DNA of 64,000 nt from Cupriavidus necator A5-1. Lineage in GTDB: Bacteria > Pseudomonadota > Gammaproteobacteria > Burkholderiales > Burkholderiaceae. The stretch spans positions 310,001 to 374,000 of the forward strand of contig NZ_JQLI01000004.1 of the NCBI RefSeq assembly GCF_000744095.1, in the 5' to 3' direction. Both the position numbers and the translations under genes were made by a program. Positions 9,458-19,287 of the stretch are shown here, one piece after another. The notes beneath the pieces were generated by a model. It was not told the DNA's origin and ran no database searches. It worked only from the letters and a program-made list of their open reading frames with translations. Every line of letters starts with the position of its first letter. Position 1 is the first letter of the stretch.

Positions 9458-9669
9458 TGAGGTGATCTCCAGGCAAGTTTTCTGCCGGAGACGATAGGCG
9501 GAGCCGGCGCCTGTGCACCACCTCGGAATGGAGTAGAAGCCCCCTGCCCACACGGACGATGCGCCGGCGCGCCGGCATGCCTTCGGGTGAACGCCAATAG
9601 CGCCAACCCCGGATGCCGTGGAACAATCCGGCCGGCAAATTTTCACCTGGACACGAGAGGAATACGTTG

Positions 9670-10863
9670 ATGGCGACAACCGGGCATTTGGTCGAGCCTT
9701 CAATCTATGCATTGGCGGGCTTCACGGTCCCGCAGTATGGCGAGCTGCTCGACGCCATCTATCGCGGGCCGCTGGAGGAAGCGCCGTGGTCCAGCGCGCT
9801 CGAGTCCGTGCGTGTCCTGCTCAACGCCTGTGCCGCGACCCTGATCCTGCGGCCGCCCACGTTGGATCGTCCCGCCTCGATGTTCAACATGCCGCCGCGC
9901 GACACCTACGCGCGCCAGGGCGTCACGTACAACAGCTACTACCATTCGCTGGACCCGTTTGTCGACATCCCGCCAGGCACCGTGACCACGGTGGACAAGT
10001 TCGTCGGCACCGAGGCCTGGTGCCGCAGCGCCATCTACCAGGAACTGCTCAAGGGCCTGGATATTCGCTATATCCTCGGCGCGGATATCCAGACGGCCGA
10101 CGGCGTGGTGTGCCGTTTTCGCCTGTGCCGGGGCCATGACGCCGGAGACTTCTCGGAGAAGGACGAAGCCATCTGCCTGGCGCTGCTGCCGCATATCAAG
10201 CGCGCCGTCGACCTGTATTCCCGCATCGACGTGGCCGAGTCCGAACGTGGCCTCTATGAACACGCGGTGGACCGCATGCTGATCGGCATGGTGGTGCTGG
10301 ACGACCAGGGCCTGGTGCTCAAGGCCAATGCGGCCGCCCGTACGGTGCTGGGCGAGAATGACGGCATCCGCCTGCGCGGCGGCAAGTTCGAGTTCGCGGA
10401 CACACGAGATCGCAGCCGCTTCCGTGAGCTGGTGCAGCGCTCGATCAATTCGATCTCGTTCGCGCAGGATGACGGTGCCTCCGCGCCCATGGTGGAAGCG
10501 ATGTCAGTGGCCAGGCCTTCGCACACGGGCCGGCTGGAGGTGCTGATCCGCGCCATCCCCATGCGGGAATGGTCGGAAGAGAACAAATGGTGCCCCGCTT
10601 GCGTGGTGGTCATCCGCGACCCCGCCTGCAGCGCGCAGACCTCGGTCGAGGTGTTGCGCCAACTGTTCGACTTCACGCCGACGGAAGCATCGCTGGCGCT
10701 GCTGATGGCCAACGGCGCTTCGCTGGAGGACGCGGCGCAATCGCTCAAGGTCAAGACCAATACGGTGCGCGCCCATCTGCGCTCGATCTTCCAGAAGGCG
10801 GGCGTCACGCGGCAGGCCGAGCTGGTGCGCACGCTGCTCAACAGTGTCGTGTCGCTCAGCTGA
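9670..10863 (+). CDS. LuxR-family regulator with PAS-like middle region (TeiR-like)
   Basis: 397 aa. The N-terminal region is sensory, a PAS-like segment lies around residues 200-240 (RMLIGMVVLDDQGLVLKANA), and a LuxR-type helix-turn-helix covers the last 65 residues (FTPTEASLALLMANG, VRAHLRSIFQKAGV). Length and architecture resemble TeiR, the LuxR-type activator of testosterone degradation in Comamonas testosteroni. It lies between the arylsulfatase (divergent) and the DUF1254 genes, so it probably controls them. GAGAGGAATACGTTG precedes the chosen ATG; an earlier ATG at 9613 has no good ribosome site. Confidence 0.82.
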   Translation: MATTGHLVEPSIYALAGFTVPQYGELLDAIYRGPLEEAPWSSALESVRVLLNACAATLILRPPTLDRPASMFNMPPRDTYARQGVTYNSYYHSLDPFVDIPPGTVTTVDKFVGTEAWCRSAIYQELLKGLDIRYILGADIQTADGVVCRFRLCRGHDAGDFSEKDEAICLALLPHIKRAVDLYSRIDVAESERGLYEHAVDRMLIGMVVLDDQGLVLKANAAARTVLGENDGIRLRGGKFEFADTRDRSRFRELVQRSINSISFAQDDGASAPMVEAMSVARPSHTGRLEVLIRAIPMREWSEENKWCPACVVVIRDPACSAQTSVEVLRQLFDFTPTEASLALLMANGASLEDAAQSLKVKTNTVRAHLRSIFQKAGVTRQAELVRTLLNSVVSLS

Positions 10864-11010
10864 GCAGAGCACGCGCCCCATCGCGGCGCCACCCATATTT
10901 GGAGTAGATGGCGGTTACCCAGCCGGACGATGCCGGCATCCGGCGTTGCCGGGACACTGGCGTGCATAGCGGCGGAGCGTGCCGCTTTCTTCACCACAAG
11001 GAGCACGCCA

Positions 11011-12513
11011 ATGCATGCCAACTGGCTGCGGCCCGCCCGCGCCGCCGTCCTTGCCCTGGCCTGCCTGCAGGTCCACGCCCAGCCGGCGCCGGCGCCGCTG
11101 CCCCCCGCCGGGGTCGATGCTCGGCTGACGCCGGCGCAGATCGAGACGCTGACCCGGCGGGCGTACTTCTGGGGCCTGCAGCAGACAGGGTTCTATGAGC
11201 TGCGCTACGTCTTCACGCAGGCGCAGGAGATGCCGGCTTACCGCGGCATCAACCGCCTGGCGCAGAACCGGGAGCTCTTCACCGCGAAAGAGCGCTTCGC
11301 GACCACGCCGAACGCCTCCACGCTGTATTCCGGCGGTTTCTTCGACCTGTCGCGCCAGCCGGTGGCGGTTACCTCGCCCAAGGTCGAAGATGGCCGCTAC
11401 TGGAGCATCCAGGCGCTGGACCAGTACGCCGACTGGTTCTTCATGGTGGGCAGCCAGTTCACCGGCAACGCGCCGCAGCGCTACCTGATCGTCGGGCCGA
11501 ACTGGAAAGGCGCCTTGCCCAAAGGCTTTCGCGGCACGGAAGTCGTGCGCGCGCCTTCTGACGCGTTTGCCATCACGCTGCGCGTGGCGGTGACCACGCG
11601 CGACGCCGCCGACTTCGGGGCCGCACATCGCCTGATGGACGGCGTCAGCGTCGAGCCCCTGGACCGCTGGCAACGCAACGGCGGCAAGCCGGTGGCGCTG
11701 GCCGAGGTGCCGAAGCAGTCCGCCAGCTACCGCACCTTTGCGCGCATGGCGCAGATTCCCGACGTGGCCAACGCGATGACGGCCACCGACTACCTGCAGC
11801 TCGCCAGCCTGGTGATCAACGACGAAACCCTGACCCAGCGCAAGGACTCGGTGACCGAGCGCGACACCTTGCTCGCGCTGGCGCCGCTGGGCTTGCGCAA
11901 GGGCGTGAAATTCGATCCGGAACGGCTCACGCCCGCACAGCGCAGCGCCGTGCAGAAGGGCTTCGACGCCGCGCGCGCCGAGGCACGCGCGGCATTCAGC
12001 GCCGCGCAGATCGACATGAACGGCTGGAGGCTGCAGAGCAGCCTCTTCTATAGCAGCAACGACTACAAGGTCAGGGCCGGCGCCGCGGACATTGCCTGGG
12101 GCAGCCCCGTGCCGTTCCAGTCGCACACGATTGCCTATGCCATGACGGACGCGCAGGGCAAGCCGCTGGACAGTGCCCATCGCTACACGATGACGCTGGA
12201 CATGAAGAACCTGCCGCCCGTCACCGAGTTCTGGGAGCTGCCGGTCTACGACGACAGCGGCTACTTTGTCGACAACCCGATCGACCGCTACAGCGTGACG
12301 AGCTACCAGGTCGCGGCGGGCCAGTTCGCGGTGAAGGACGGCAAGCTCACCCTGTATTTCCAGCACGACAAGCCGTCCGACCCGGAGCAGGCGCGAAACT
12401 GGCTGCCGGTGCCTGCACAAGGCCCGTTCCGGCTGGCGGCACGCTTCTATGGCCCGACCGCGCCGCTGGTCGACGGGACCTACGCCATGCCGCAGTTGGT
12501 GCGGCAGCAATGA
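11011..12513 (+). CDS. DUF1254/DUF1214 exported protein
   Basis: 500 aa, preceded by AAGGAGCACGCCA, with a signal peptide (MHANWLRPARAAVLALACLQVHAQ). The N-terminal DUF1254 part has the characteristic VTSPKVEDGRYWSIQALDQYADW block. The C-terminal DUF1214 part ends with the expected RNWLPVPAQGPFRLAARFYGP block, so the protein is complete. Biochemical function is not established. Such proteins recur in catabolic clusters for hydrophobic and xenobiotic compounds. It is followed after 10 bp by a second, broken family member. Confidence 0.88.
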   Translation: MHANWLRPARAAVLALACLQVHAQPAPAPLPPAGVDARLTPAQIETLTRRAYFWGLQQTGFYELRYVFTQAQEMPAYRGINRLAQNRELFTAKERFATTPNASTLYSGGFFDLSRQPVAVTSPKVEDGRYWSIQALDQYADWFFMVGSQFTGNAPQRYLIVGPNWKGALPKGFRGTEVVRAPSDAFAITLRVAVTTRDAADFGAAHRLMDGVSVEPLDRWQRNGGKPVALAEVPKQSASYRTFARMAQIPDVANAMTATDYLQLASLVINDETLTQRKDSVTERDTLLALAPLGLRKGVKFDPERLTPAQRSAVQKGFDAARAEARAAFSAAQIDMNGWRLQSSLFYSSNDYKVRAGAADIAWGSPVPFQSHTIAYAMTDAQGKPLDSAHRYTMTLDMKNLPPVTEFWELPVYDDSGYFVDNPIDRYSVTSYQVAAGQFAVKDGKLTLYFQHDKPSDPEQARNWLPVPAQGPFRLAARFYGPTAPLVDGTYAMPQLVRQQ

Positions 12514-12523
12514 GGAGCCGGCA

Positions 12524-14027
12524 ATGAGGTGGGAAGCATCAGCGCGGTTGGCAGCAGCCTTTCTAGCCGGTGCGGCTGGCTTTGCCACTGCTGCCGGCGA
12601 CACGGCGGACACGGCATTGGCCTTTGCGGCTTCGCACTATCCGGATGGCGATATGGCGAAACGTCTCTATGACGAGCTCGACTACCAGCGCGCCGTGCAG
12701 GCTTATATCTGGGCTCAGCCGCTGGTCGGGCTCGGTGCCATGGCCGAGGGCGCACGCCGCATCGGCATCCGGCCGATGGAGCCGTTTGTGTTCGACCAGC
12801 TCGAGCAGGTCAACCAGCGGGCTGCAGACGGGCAACGACGATGTCGTCTATTCGTTCAGCTATTTCAACCTGCGGGACAGCGGCCCGCTGGTGGTCGAAA
12901 TTCCGGCCGGGAACCAGTACGGCGTGATCCTGGATGCGTGGCAGCGCCCGCTGGAGGACGTGGGGCGGGTCGGGCCGGATGCCGGCAACGGCGGCAGGTA
13001 CCTGCTGGTGCCGCCCGGCTACCGTGGCGAACTCCCGGATAGCGGATATACCGTGCGCCGTTCGGCGACCAATAATGGCATGGTGTTCCTGCGCGCCGTG
13101 CGCAAGCCGGGTGAGCCGGTCGAAGGCACCGTGGCGCGGCTCGCGCGGGCCAACCTGTACCCGTACGCGGCGCACGCGGCGCCACCCGCGCTGCGCATGC
13201 GGCGCATGGGGATGGACGACTACGATGGCCTCACGCCCCATGGCCTGGATTTCTTCAGGCTGCTGGCGCAGCGCGTGGGCGAAGAGCCTGGCGAAGAGCG
13301 CGACCGCGTGATGCTCGGCATGCTGGCCACGCTGGGCATCGAACCGGGCGAGCCGTTTGCGCCGGATGCGCGCCTGTCCGCCATCCTCGAGCGCGCCGCG
13401 CGCACCGGGCGCCTGATGGTCGCGAACCTTGAGTTCAATCCGCGTAAAACGCGCGCCCAGATGTTCAAGGGCACGCAGTGGCGCGCGGCGACGGGCATGT
13501 CGCACTACACGCAGGAACTCGGCACGCGCACGGAGATCGACGAACGCGCGGCGCTGTTCCGTTTCGGCTTCGGCATGCACAAGTTCCTCGCGCCCGGCTA
13601 CAAGCCGCTGGTGGGGAAGGGGGCAATCTACGCGACCACGTATCGCGACGGCGGCGGGCGCTTCCTGGAGGGTTCGGGAACCTATCGCCTGCACGTGCCG
13701 GCCAATGTGCCCGTCCAGGAATACTGGTCGGTGTCGGCCTATGACGCCGACACCTTCAGCTTCGTGCAGGCCGACCAGCGCCGTCCGTCGCTGTCTTCGC
13801 TCAAGGACCTGAAGCAGAACGCCGACGGTTCTGTCGATGTGTACTTCGGGCCGCGCGTCGTCAGGGGAACAATGCAGGCCGGCAAAGACAAGCCGCCGCG
13901 CCGGCCAACGCATACCTCAGGACGCCTATGCAGCTCTCCCGCGGCAGGGTTGTATCCCGCGGATGCGCTGCCTGGCTATGCCTTCAGCGGGGGGCGCATC
14001 GACAACATCTCGATCGACCTGCGCTAG
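12524..14027 (+). pseudogene. Second DUF1254/DUF1214 protein, frameshifted and carrying an arylsulfatase-like tail
   Basis: The start at 12524 follows TGAGGAGCCGGCA and encodes a signal peptide and the beginning of DUF1254. At about 12815-12822 the reading frame shifts by one: removing one G from CAGCGGGCTGCAG gives NQRLQTGNDDVVYSF, the expected family sequence. The downstream frame is a normal DUF1254/1214 body up to VDVYFGP near 13857. There the usual family ending is missing. The last residues (ALPGYAFSGGRIDNISIDLR) instead resemble the end of the arylsulfatase at 7067-9457 (DYGFTGAIDNIAFDVR). The gene is thus both frameshifted and a 3' deletion fusion. The single-base shift could be a sequencing error; the fusion cannot. 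Confidence 0.8.
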
Positions 14028-14035
14028 CAGCGATG

Positions 14036-14068
14036 GCCGCCCTCGTCCGGTGAACGGGCGAGGGCGGC
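14036..14068 (+). terminator. Strong hairpin after the fused DUF1254 gene
   Basis: GCCGCCCTCG (14036-14045) pairs perfectly with CGAGGGCGGC (14059-14068), and the stem extends into the loop. There is no T-run, so it may be a weak intrinsic or Rho-assisted terminator between convergent genes. Confidence 0.5.
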
Positions 14069-14140
14069 GTGACTACCGTGCGGTCCCTGCACGCAGGACG
14101 ACGGCCCGGGTGATGTCGCTGGCAGGCCTGCCACCGCGGA

Positions 14141-15349
14141 TCAGGTCGGACATGGCGCCAGGTATGGCGCCACGTGACCGAAGAATCGGTAATAGCCTTC
14201 GCAAAGATAAATCAATCCAGGCTCACAATCCTGCGTCGCGGTGAAGCGGTGCTTCGGGCAGCCGCCCCAGCAACCCTTGAGCATCTTGCATTCGCGGCAC
14301 TGCCGGGGCAGCGATTGGAGCTTGTCCTGGCCGAACGCATGCTGTGCCGGTGACTCGACCATTTTCGCCAGTGACGATGTGGACAGATTGCCCAGCCGAT
14401 ACGCCGGATAGACGTAGTGGTCGCAGGCATAGACGTCGCCGTTATGCTCGACCACCACGGCGCGGCCACAGGTCGGCTGGTGATGGCAGGCCGCGCCTGG
14501 CTCCCCCATGTAGTTCGCCAGCGCCCACTCGAAGTTCATCACGTGGATCTCGCCCACATCCCGGCGTACCCAGGCGTCGAAGATGGCGTTGAGGAGGTCG
14601 CCATAGTCGGCAGGCAACACGGACCATCCGGTCACGCTGCCCGTTGCACCTGGCAATGCCGGCGCCAACACTTTGCCACCCGGGCCGTGCAGCGTCAGGC
14701 CAATGGCCCTGTCCGCCGCGCCGGACAGGCGTTCGACCACGGGAATGAACTGGATATGGCTGATGCCGTGGGTCCGCATGAACTCGTAGACCCGCAGTGG
14801 CTCGGCTGCGCCGCGGCGGTTGACGCACGCCAGCACGTTATAGCGGACGCGATGCGCCTGGAGTTTCCCGAGCGCACGCATCACCAGCGCGTGAGTCGGC
14901 TGGCCGCCTGCGGAGACCCGATACGTGTCATGGATATCGGCTGGGCCGTCCAGCGACAGGCCGATCAGGAAGTCGTGCTCGGCGAAGAACCCGCACCAGG
15001 CATCGTCCAGCAGCAGGCCGTTGGTCTGGAAGCTGTAGCTGATGGTCCGTCCGGCACGGAAACGCTGCTGCGCGACCGCGCGGCGATAGAAATCCAGGCC
15101 AGGCAATGTGGGTTCGCCGCCCTGCCAGGTGAAGACGACTTCCGACCCGGCCGGATGCGATTCGATGTAGTTGCGGACATACGCGGTCAGTACATTGTCC
15201 TGCATCCGGCGCTTGCGTTCGCCGGGGTACAGGGATTCCTTTTCGAGGTAGAAGCAATAGGTGCAGTCCAGGTTGCAGTCGGATCCACTGGGCTTGGCCA
15301 TCGCATGGAACGGCCGGGGCGGCGGCGTGCTGGAGGTGATGGGTTGCAT
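14141..15349 (-). CDS. Anaerobic sulfatase-maturing enzyme (radical SAM, SPASM)
   Basis: About 402 aa from MQPITSS; longer starts exist and the RBS is unclear. The radical SAM motif is C-x3-C-x2-C (CNLDCTYC), followed by FTWQGGEPTLPG and the C-terminal SPASM cysteines (CHHQPTCG, DVYACDHYV, CRECKMLKGCWGGCPKHRF). This is the anSME family, which oxidises Cys or Ser of sulfatases to formylglycine without oxygen. The local sulfatase has a Cys-type site, a fitting client. It is convergent with the truncated DUF1254/arylsulfatase fusion. Confidence 0.9.
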   Translation of the reverse strand: MQPITSSTPPPRPFHAMAKPSGSDCNLDCTYCFYLEKESLYPGERKRRMQDNVLTAYVRNYIESHPAGSEVVFTWQGGEPTLPGLDFYRRAVAQQRFRAGRTISYSFQTNGLLLDDAWCGFFAEHDFLIGLSLDGPADIHDTYRVSAGGQPTHALVMRALGKLQAHRVRYNVLACVNRRGAAEPLRVYEFMRTHGISHIQFIPVVERLSGAADRAIGLTLHGPGGKVLAPALPGATGSVTGWSVLPADYGDLLNAIFDAWVRRDVGEIHVMNFEWALANYMGEPGAACHHQPTCGRAVVVEHNGDVYACDHYVYPAYRLGNLSTSSLAKMVESPAQHAFGQDKLQSLPRQCRECKMLKGCWGGCPKHRFTATQDCEPGLIYLCEGYYRFFGHVAPYLAPCPT

Positions 15350-15439
15350 CGGCGGAAGGCCAGCCGGCTGGCGGGCGGTGGCGTTGGGGGAACAGCGGGA
15401 GGGAGCCGTTGCCTTGCGGCATGGGCGAGAGGAGGGACT

Positions 15440-15463
15440 GGCCGGGCGAAGGCTCGCCCGGCC
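15440..15463 (-). terminator. Hairpin downstream of the DUF1329 gene
   Basis: A perfect 10-bp stem, GGCCGGGCGA / TCGCCCGGCC, with a 4-nt loop lies between the DUF1329 stop at 15480 and the radical SAM gene. There is no clear T-run on the minus strand, so it is only a probable terminator. Confidence 0.5.
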
Positions 15464-15479
15464 GGATATCACGATGCGA

Positions 15480-16859
15480 TCAGGTACCCGACCCGCGCGC
15501 GGCGTCCGGAGAGAAGTACGCCTCGTTGAATTCGGGGCTGTTGTTCAGCGAGATCATCGGGCCTTCGTTGGTCAGGCGGTCCGCCAGGTAAGCGCCGGAA
15601 ACCAGGTCATGGTAGAACGCCACGGTCGGATGATAGCGGCGCGCATCGTAAGCGTAGACCGAGGCCTGCAGATTGGCGCGCCACAACTGGCCGCGGCCAT
15701 CGTAGTTGTCGGCGGCGCGGGCCTGCCAGGTGTCTTCATCGAGATACAGCACGCGCTTCGCATACTGGTGGCGGAAGCCAGGCTTGAGCGTTGCTTCCAG
15801 GATCCAGACCCGATGCAGCTCATAGCGCATGACTTCCGGATTGGCGTGGCCGTTGGTCAGCAGGTCCTTGTACTTGACCGACGCGCTCAGCAGCTTGTAG
15901 TTGTGGTACGGGACATAGATCTCCTTCTTGCCGACGATCTTCCAGTTGTAGCGCTCGCCGGAGCCGTTGAAGAGGCGGTCGTCATCCACCGTGCGGAAGC
16001 CGCCCGAGCCCTGGGGCTGGTCGAAGCCGAACTCCGGCGCCTGGCGTACGCGCCGCGTGCCCGGGTTGTAGATCCAGGTGCGGTTGGTGTCCGAGCCTTC
16101 CTGGTCCCACACGGCATAGCCCACGATCACCTGGCCGCGGTCGCGCAGCGGCAGGTCGATGGCGGTGCGGAAGAAGGAGCGGTCATTGAGCGCGTTGTTC
16201 GGATCGAACTTGCCGTTATTGCGCGGCGAGAGGATGCTGTAGGACACGCGTCCCCATGCGATCGAGCCGTTCGGGTAGACCACGGCCTGGTCATACTGGG
16301 CCTTTTCGGTACCCACGGCCGACGAGAAGCGCTGGTTCCACAGCAGTTCCATCGCGGTCTTGGGGATCGGGAAGGGCACCTGCGGACTCGCGTTCTTCAG
16401 CCCGTTGGCATCGCTCGTCATGGTGACGGTGGAGGCTTGGGTGCGGATGTCCTTGTAGACCGCGTCCTCGTAGCGGAAGTCGCGATGGCTGGGGTACACC
16501 GGCATCTTGAAGGTGTCGGGGTACTTCTTGAACAGCGCCTTCTGGCCGTCGCTCAGGCGCTCGGCATACTGCGCCATATTCTGCGCGGTGATGACGAACA
16601 GCGGCTTTTCGTCGGCATACGGGTCCGGGTATCGTTCGCCGCGCTGATATTTGACGTGGGACGGCGTGCCCAGCCATTTACCGGTCCATGCGGGGACATC
16701 GCCGTCCTTGCTGGCGGCGCGCTCGGCGCCCATCGGCGTGAGGGTGCTGTCAAGCTGCTTGAGTTCTTCCGGGGTGACCTTCGCCCACGATGCCGCGGCC
16801 AGCGCCATGCTGGTGACCAGCAGGCCACCGCGTATCAGTCGTTGTGTACTGGATTTCAT
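15480..16859 (-). CDS. DUF1329 exported protein (LolA/LolB-like fold family)
   Basis: 459 aa with a signal peptide (MKSSTQRLIRGGLLVTSMALAAASWA). The full DUF1329 sequence follows, including YNPGTRRVRQAPEFGFDQP and NYKLLSASVKYKDLL. DUF1329 proteins are predicted outer-membrane or lipoprotein-sorting-like carriers, commonly paired with a DUF1302 outer-membrane protein in steroid, terpene and hydrocarbon gene clusters. No DUF1302 gene is visible here; the flanking DNA is disturbed by an ISL3 insertion. Probably involved in handling hydrophobic substrates (inference). Confidence 0.88.
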   Translation of the reverse strand: MKSSTQRLIRGGLLVTSMALAAASWAKVTPEELKQLDSTLTPMGAERAASKDGDVPAWTGKWLGTPSHVKYQRGERYPDPYADEKPLFVITAQNMAQYAERLSDGQKALFKKYPDTFKMPVYPSHRDFRYEDAVYKDIRTQASTVTMTSDANGLKNASPQVPFPIPKTAMELLWNQRFSSAVGTEKAQYDQAVVYPNGSIAWGRVSYSILSPRNNGKFDPNNALNDRSFFRTAIDLPLRDRGQVIVGYAVWDQEGSDTNRTWIYNPGTRRVRQAPEFGFDQPQGSGGFRTVDDDRLFNGSGERYNWKIVGKKEIYVPYHNYKLLSASVKYKDLLTNGHANPEVMRYELHRVWILEATLKPGFRHQYAKRVLYLDEDTWQARAADNYDGRGQLWRANLQASVYAYDARRYHPTVAFYHDLVSGAYLADRLTNEGPMISLNNSPEFNEAYFSPDAARGSGT

Positions 16860-17198
16860 TGAAGTCTCGCTCCTTTTAACGGGGAATGGCCGGCGATGGC
16901 TGTGTCAGGACGAAGGTCTCCTGCGTCATCCGGTGGCGATCCGCCGGTCGGCATTCGGGGTGCCCCCGACGCGGTGGCCATCGTTGGGACAGACCAGGCA
17001 TTCGCGTGTGCCGGTGGTGACAGCGTAGTGATGGCGCGCCGCCGGGGAATCGTTGGAACGGACTAGTGGATTTCCCTAGCGCGGCGCGCCGTGCGGTCGG
17101 CGGCTCGCAGGTGAGCAAAGTCCCAGGCTGCAGCTCTTTGAAGTGCTTGAAGGTCGGGACGCAGTTATCTTCGAGCCGACCAGTGGACGGCCAGGATC
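16860..17198. other. Intergenic region upstream of DUF1329
   Basis: About 340 bp with no convincing gene. It presumably contains the DUF1329 promoter and the beginning of a small gene disrupted by the ISL3 element. No clear promoter or operator was recognised. Confidence 0.4.
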
Positions 17199-17319
17199 AT
17201 GATTGGAGGGGATGCGCGGCTGGCGGGCGCGGTGTTGCCGGAGGCCTGCGAGCAGATCGGCCAGCGCACAGTCGGGCTGGCGGTGTGGGCCAACCTGGGT
17301 CCGACCATCGTGCGCTGGG

Positions 17320-19287
17320 CGTAGAACGAAGTAATTCTGGGTCTTCCGCACTTTGTGTGAGGAGGGCGCACTGGCGTGGAGGATGTTGTAGCGTGGAACG
17401 GCCGTCGTCTCCACCGCCCACCACCACCATTCTTCTGCTTGTTGACGAACGTGGGCGAGCCCGCCAGCCTCGTGCCGGCCGCACGAGCTCACCCGCCTGC
17501 GATGGCGATCGGACTAGCGTGTCCAGCAGGACAAGGCAGGCCGGTCGTTCAGTTTGGCTTCAATACCCGCAGCCGTAGAAGCTCGATGTTCGCGCGGCCA
17601 TACATCTGGCGCTTGAGGAACTTGAGCCGGTTGACGTGACCCTCGGTCTGGCCATTGCTCCATGGCAGCCTGAAGGCCGCCCGCACAGCCGGTAAGTCGG
17701 CGCGCAGGCTTTGCGCGAACCTACGCATTTCCGCAGCGTCGCAGCGCGACAGACTCTTCAACCATCGATCGAACTGCCACGGACTTCGCCGGTGCATGAG
17801 CCCGAGAAACTCCCGCGCGAGGCTGCGAACCTCGCCCACCACGGGTTCGATCTTGTACAGCGCCTGCACGAAGCGCTCGTGGTCCGCGCTCCTGGGCTCC
17901 TCGACGGCGAGCTTCCTCCATCCGACAAGCCATCCGAACACGCGCCGGACCGACGGGCACGGCATCGTGCGCACGGGTGCCTGGAGAAGCGGTACCTTGC
18001 CCTGCGGAAAGAGGGGGCGGACCACGCAATTCTGCACGGCGGCGCGACTGCCCGTATAGCCTCGCTGCTTGAGTTCTTGCCAGATCAGTCTCGGACAGCG
18101 ACAGCCCTGGGCGATTCGTTCCTCGATATAGCTGCGATAGGGATCCAAAGGCGTCGGACCCCGCGCCTTGGGTGCGCGCTCGGGGAAGGCCCCCGCGGTG
18201 ATGAACTTGCGCACGGTTCGATGGTCGCTTGAGAGCTCGCGCCCGATTCCTTTCATCGTGCCGCCCTGGGCGCGTAGCGCCATCACCCGCTCGTACAGCG
18301 CCAGCCGCGTGGCGCGTCGCTGATCGCTCAGGCGCTGCCATGACCGCAGTGAGGTGCGGCTCAGCACCCCCTGCCGGCCCAGGGTCACGCCACCGACCTC
18401 GATTGCTGCGCGGCTTGGCGCAGTTGCGGCCCGAGTCGGTACAGCAGCCTCTCGACGTTGTCGCGCAGGTTGCACAGCAGATGCCAGCGATCGGAGACTT
18501 GCTTGGCTGCCGGCAGCGCGATATCGACCGCCCCGGAGTAGGCCCCGGCCCGGTCCCTGGCGACGATCTCGATCGATGGGTGCGCACGCATCCATGCGGC
18601 CACCGCAGTTGTTTCCCTGCCGGCGAACACTTCGATCGGCTCACGTCGTTCCAGGTCGACGATGATCGTTCCGTACTGGTGACCGCGCGCGATCGCCCAG
18701 TCATCGATGCCGACGACCCGCGGTCGTGGTTTGCGCTTGCGCCCAGGAGCTCTTCGCAACTCCCGCAGCACCGTGTCGGCACTGGTGCGCAAGCCCAAGG
18801 CGTTAGCAAGCCGGGCTGCCGCCTCACCACCGAGGGCGTGGCCCAGCGCGTGCAACGCCCGAGCCTGCGATCGCGTTCGACGTTGATGCCGACCGGCCAA
18901 GGCGTGGATGTTCTCGGCAAACGTACGACGGGGGCAGCCGGCGTTCGCGCACTTGAAGCGACGCACCTCAACGGCGAGAACGACCCGCTGCTCGAGCATC
19001 GGTCGTTCTTCCAGACTGCGCACATAGCTGCCGTGGAGTCGGTTACTCCAACGACGGCAGGCAGGACAATGTGCCGCACGAACCGTACTGCGGGCTTCGA
19101 CAGTGATGGTCTCCCCTCGCGCGTCGCTGGAGACGACGCGCTTACCCACACGGGCGAGAATACGATCGATCCCAACGAGAACTTGGCTCATGGTAACGAT
19201 CAACGTGGGGCTAGATCGGCCCGAGATCAAGCCCTCGACGCGGCCGTCACACAAAGTGCGGAAGACCCAACTTTCCTTTGTTCTACG
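17320..19287 (-). mobile_element. ISL3-family insertion sequence, copy 1
   Basis: About 1.97 kb. Both ends contain TCTTCCGCACTTTGTGTGA in inverted orientation (17342-17360 and 19247-19265). The similarity continues outward to CGTAGAAC (17320) and GTTCTACG (19287), giving terminal inverted repeats of about 40 bp. A direct repeat GCTGGG abuts both ends, a candidate target duplication. It contains one frameshifted ISL3-type transposase on the minus strand and about 190 bp of non-coding sequence at the left end. A deleted copy lies at 34847-35756 in the opposite orientation. Confidence 0.8.
17549..19191 (-). pseudogene. ISL3-family transposase, frameshifted
   Basis: The start MSQVLVGIDRIL at 19191 leads to an N-terminal zinc-binding region (C-x2-C ... 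C-x4-C: HCPACRRW, KCANAGCPRRTF). The first DDE residue lies in VVGIDDWAIARGH and the second in VARDRAGAY. At about 18385-18420 the frame ends (stop at 18385). The downstream half, including a helix-turn-helix-like segment (GIGRELSSDHRTVRKFI) and the likely catalytic Glu in NGQTEGHVNRLK, continues in another frame to 17549. All catalytic residues survive, but in two frames. I treat it as frameshifted rather than programmed. Confidence 0.8.

Noticed and set aside
15261..16862. A 533-codon open frame on the plus strand opposite the DUF1329 gene
   Set aside because: It mirrors the high-GC codon pattern of the real minus-strand gene, has Arg/Ala/His-rich sequence with no family resemblance and no ribosome site.
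18380..18430. Programmed frameshift in the ISL3 transposase
   Set aside because: No slippery heptamer or downstream structure was recognised, and ISL3 transposases are normally single-frame; treated as a mutation.
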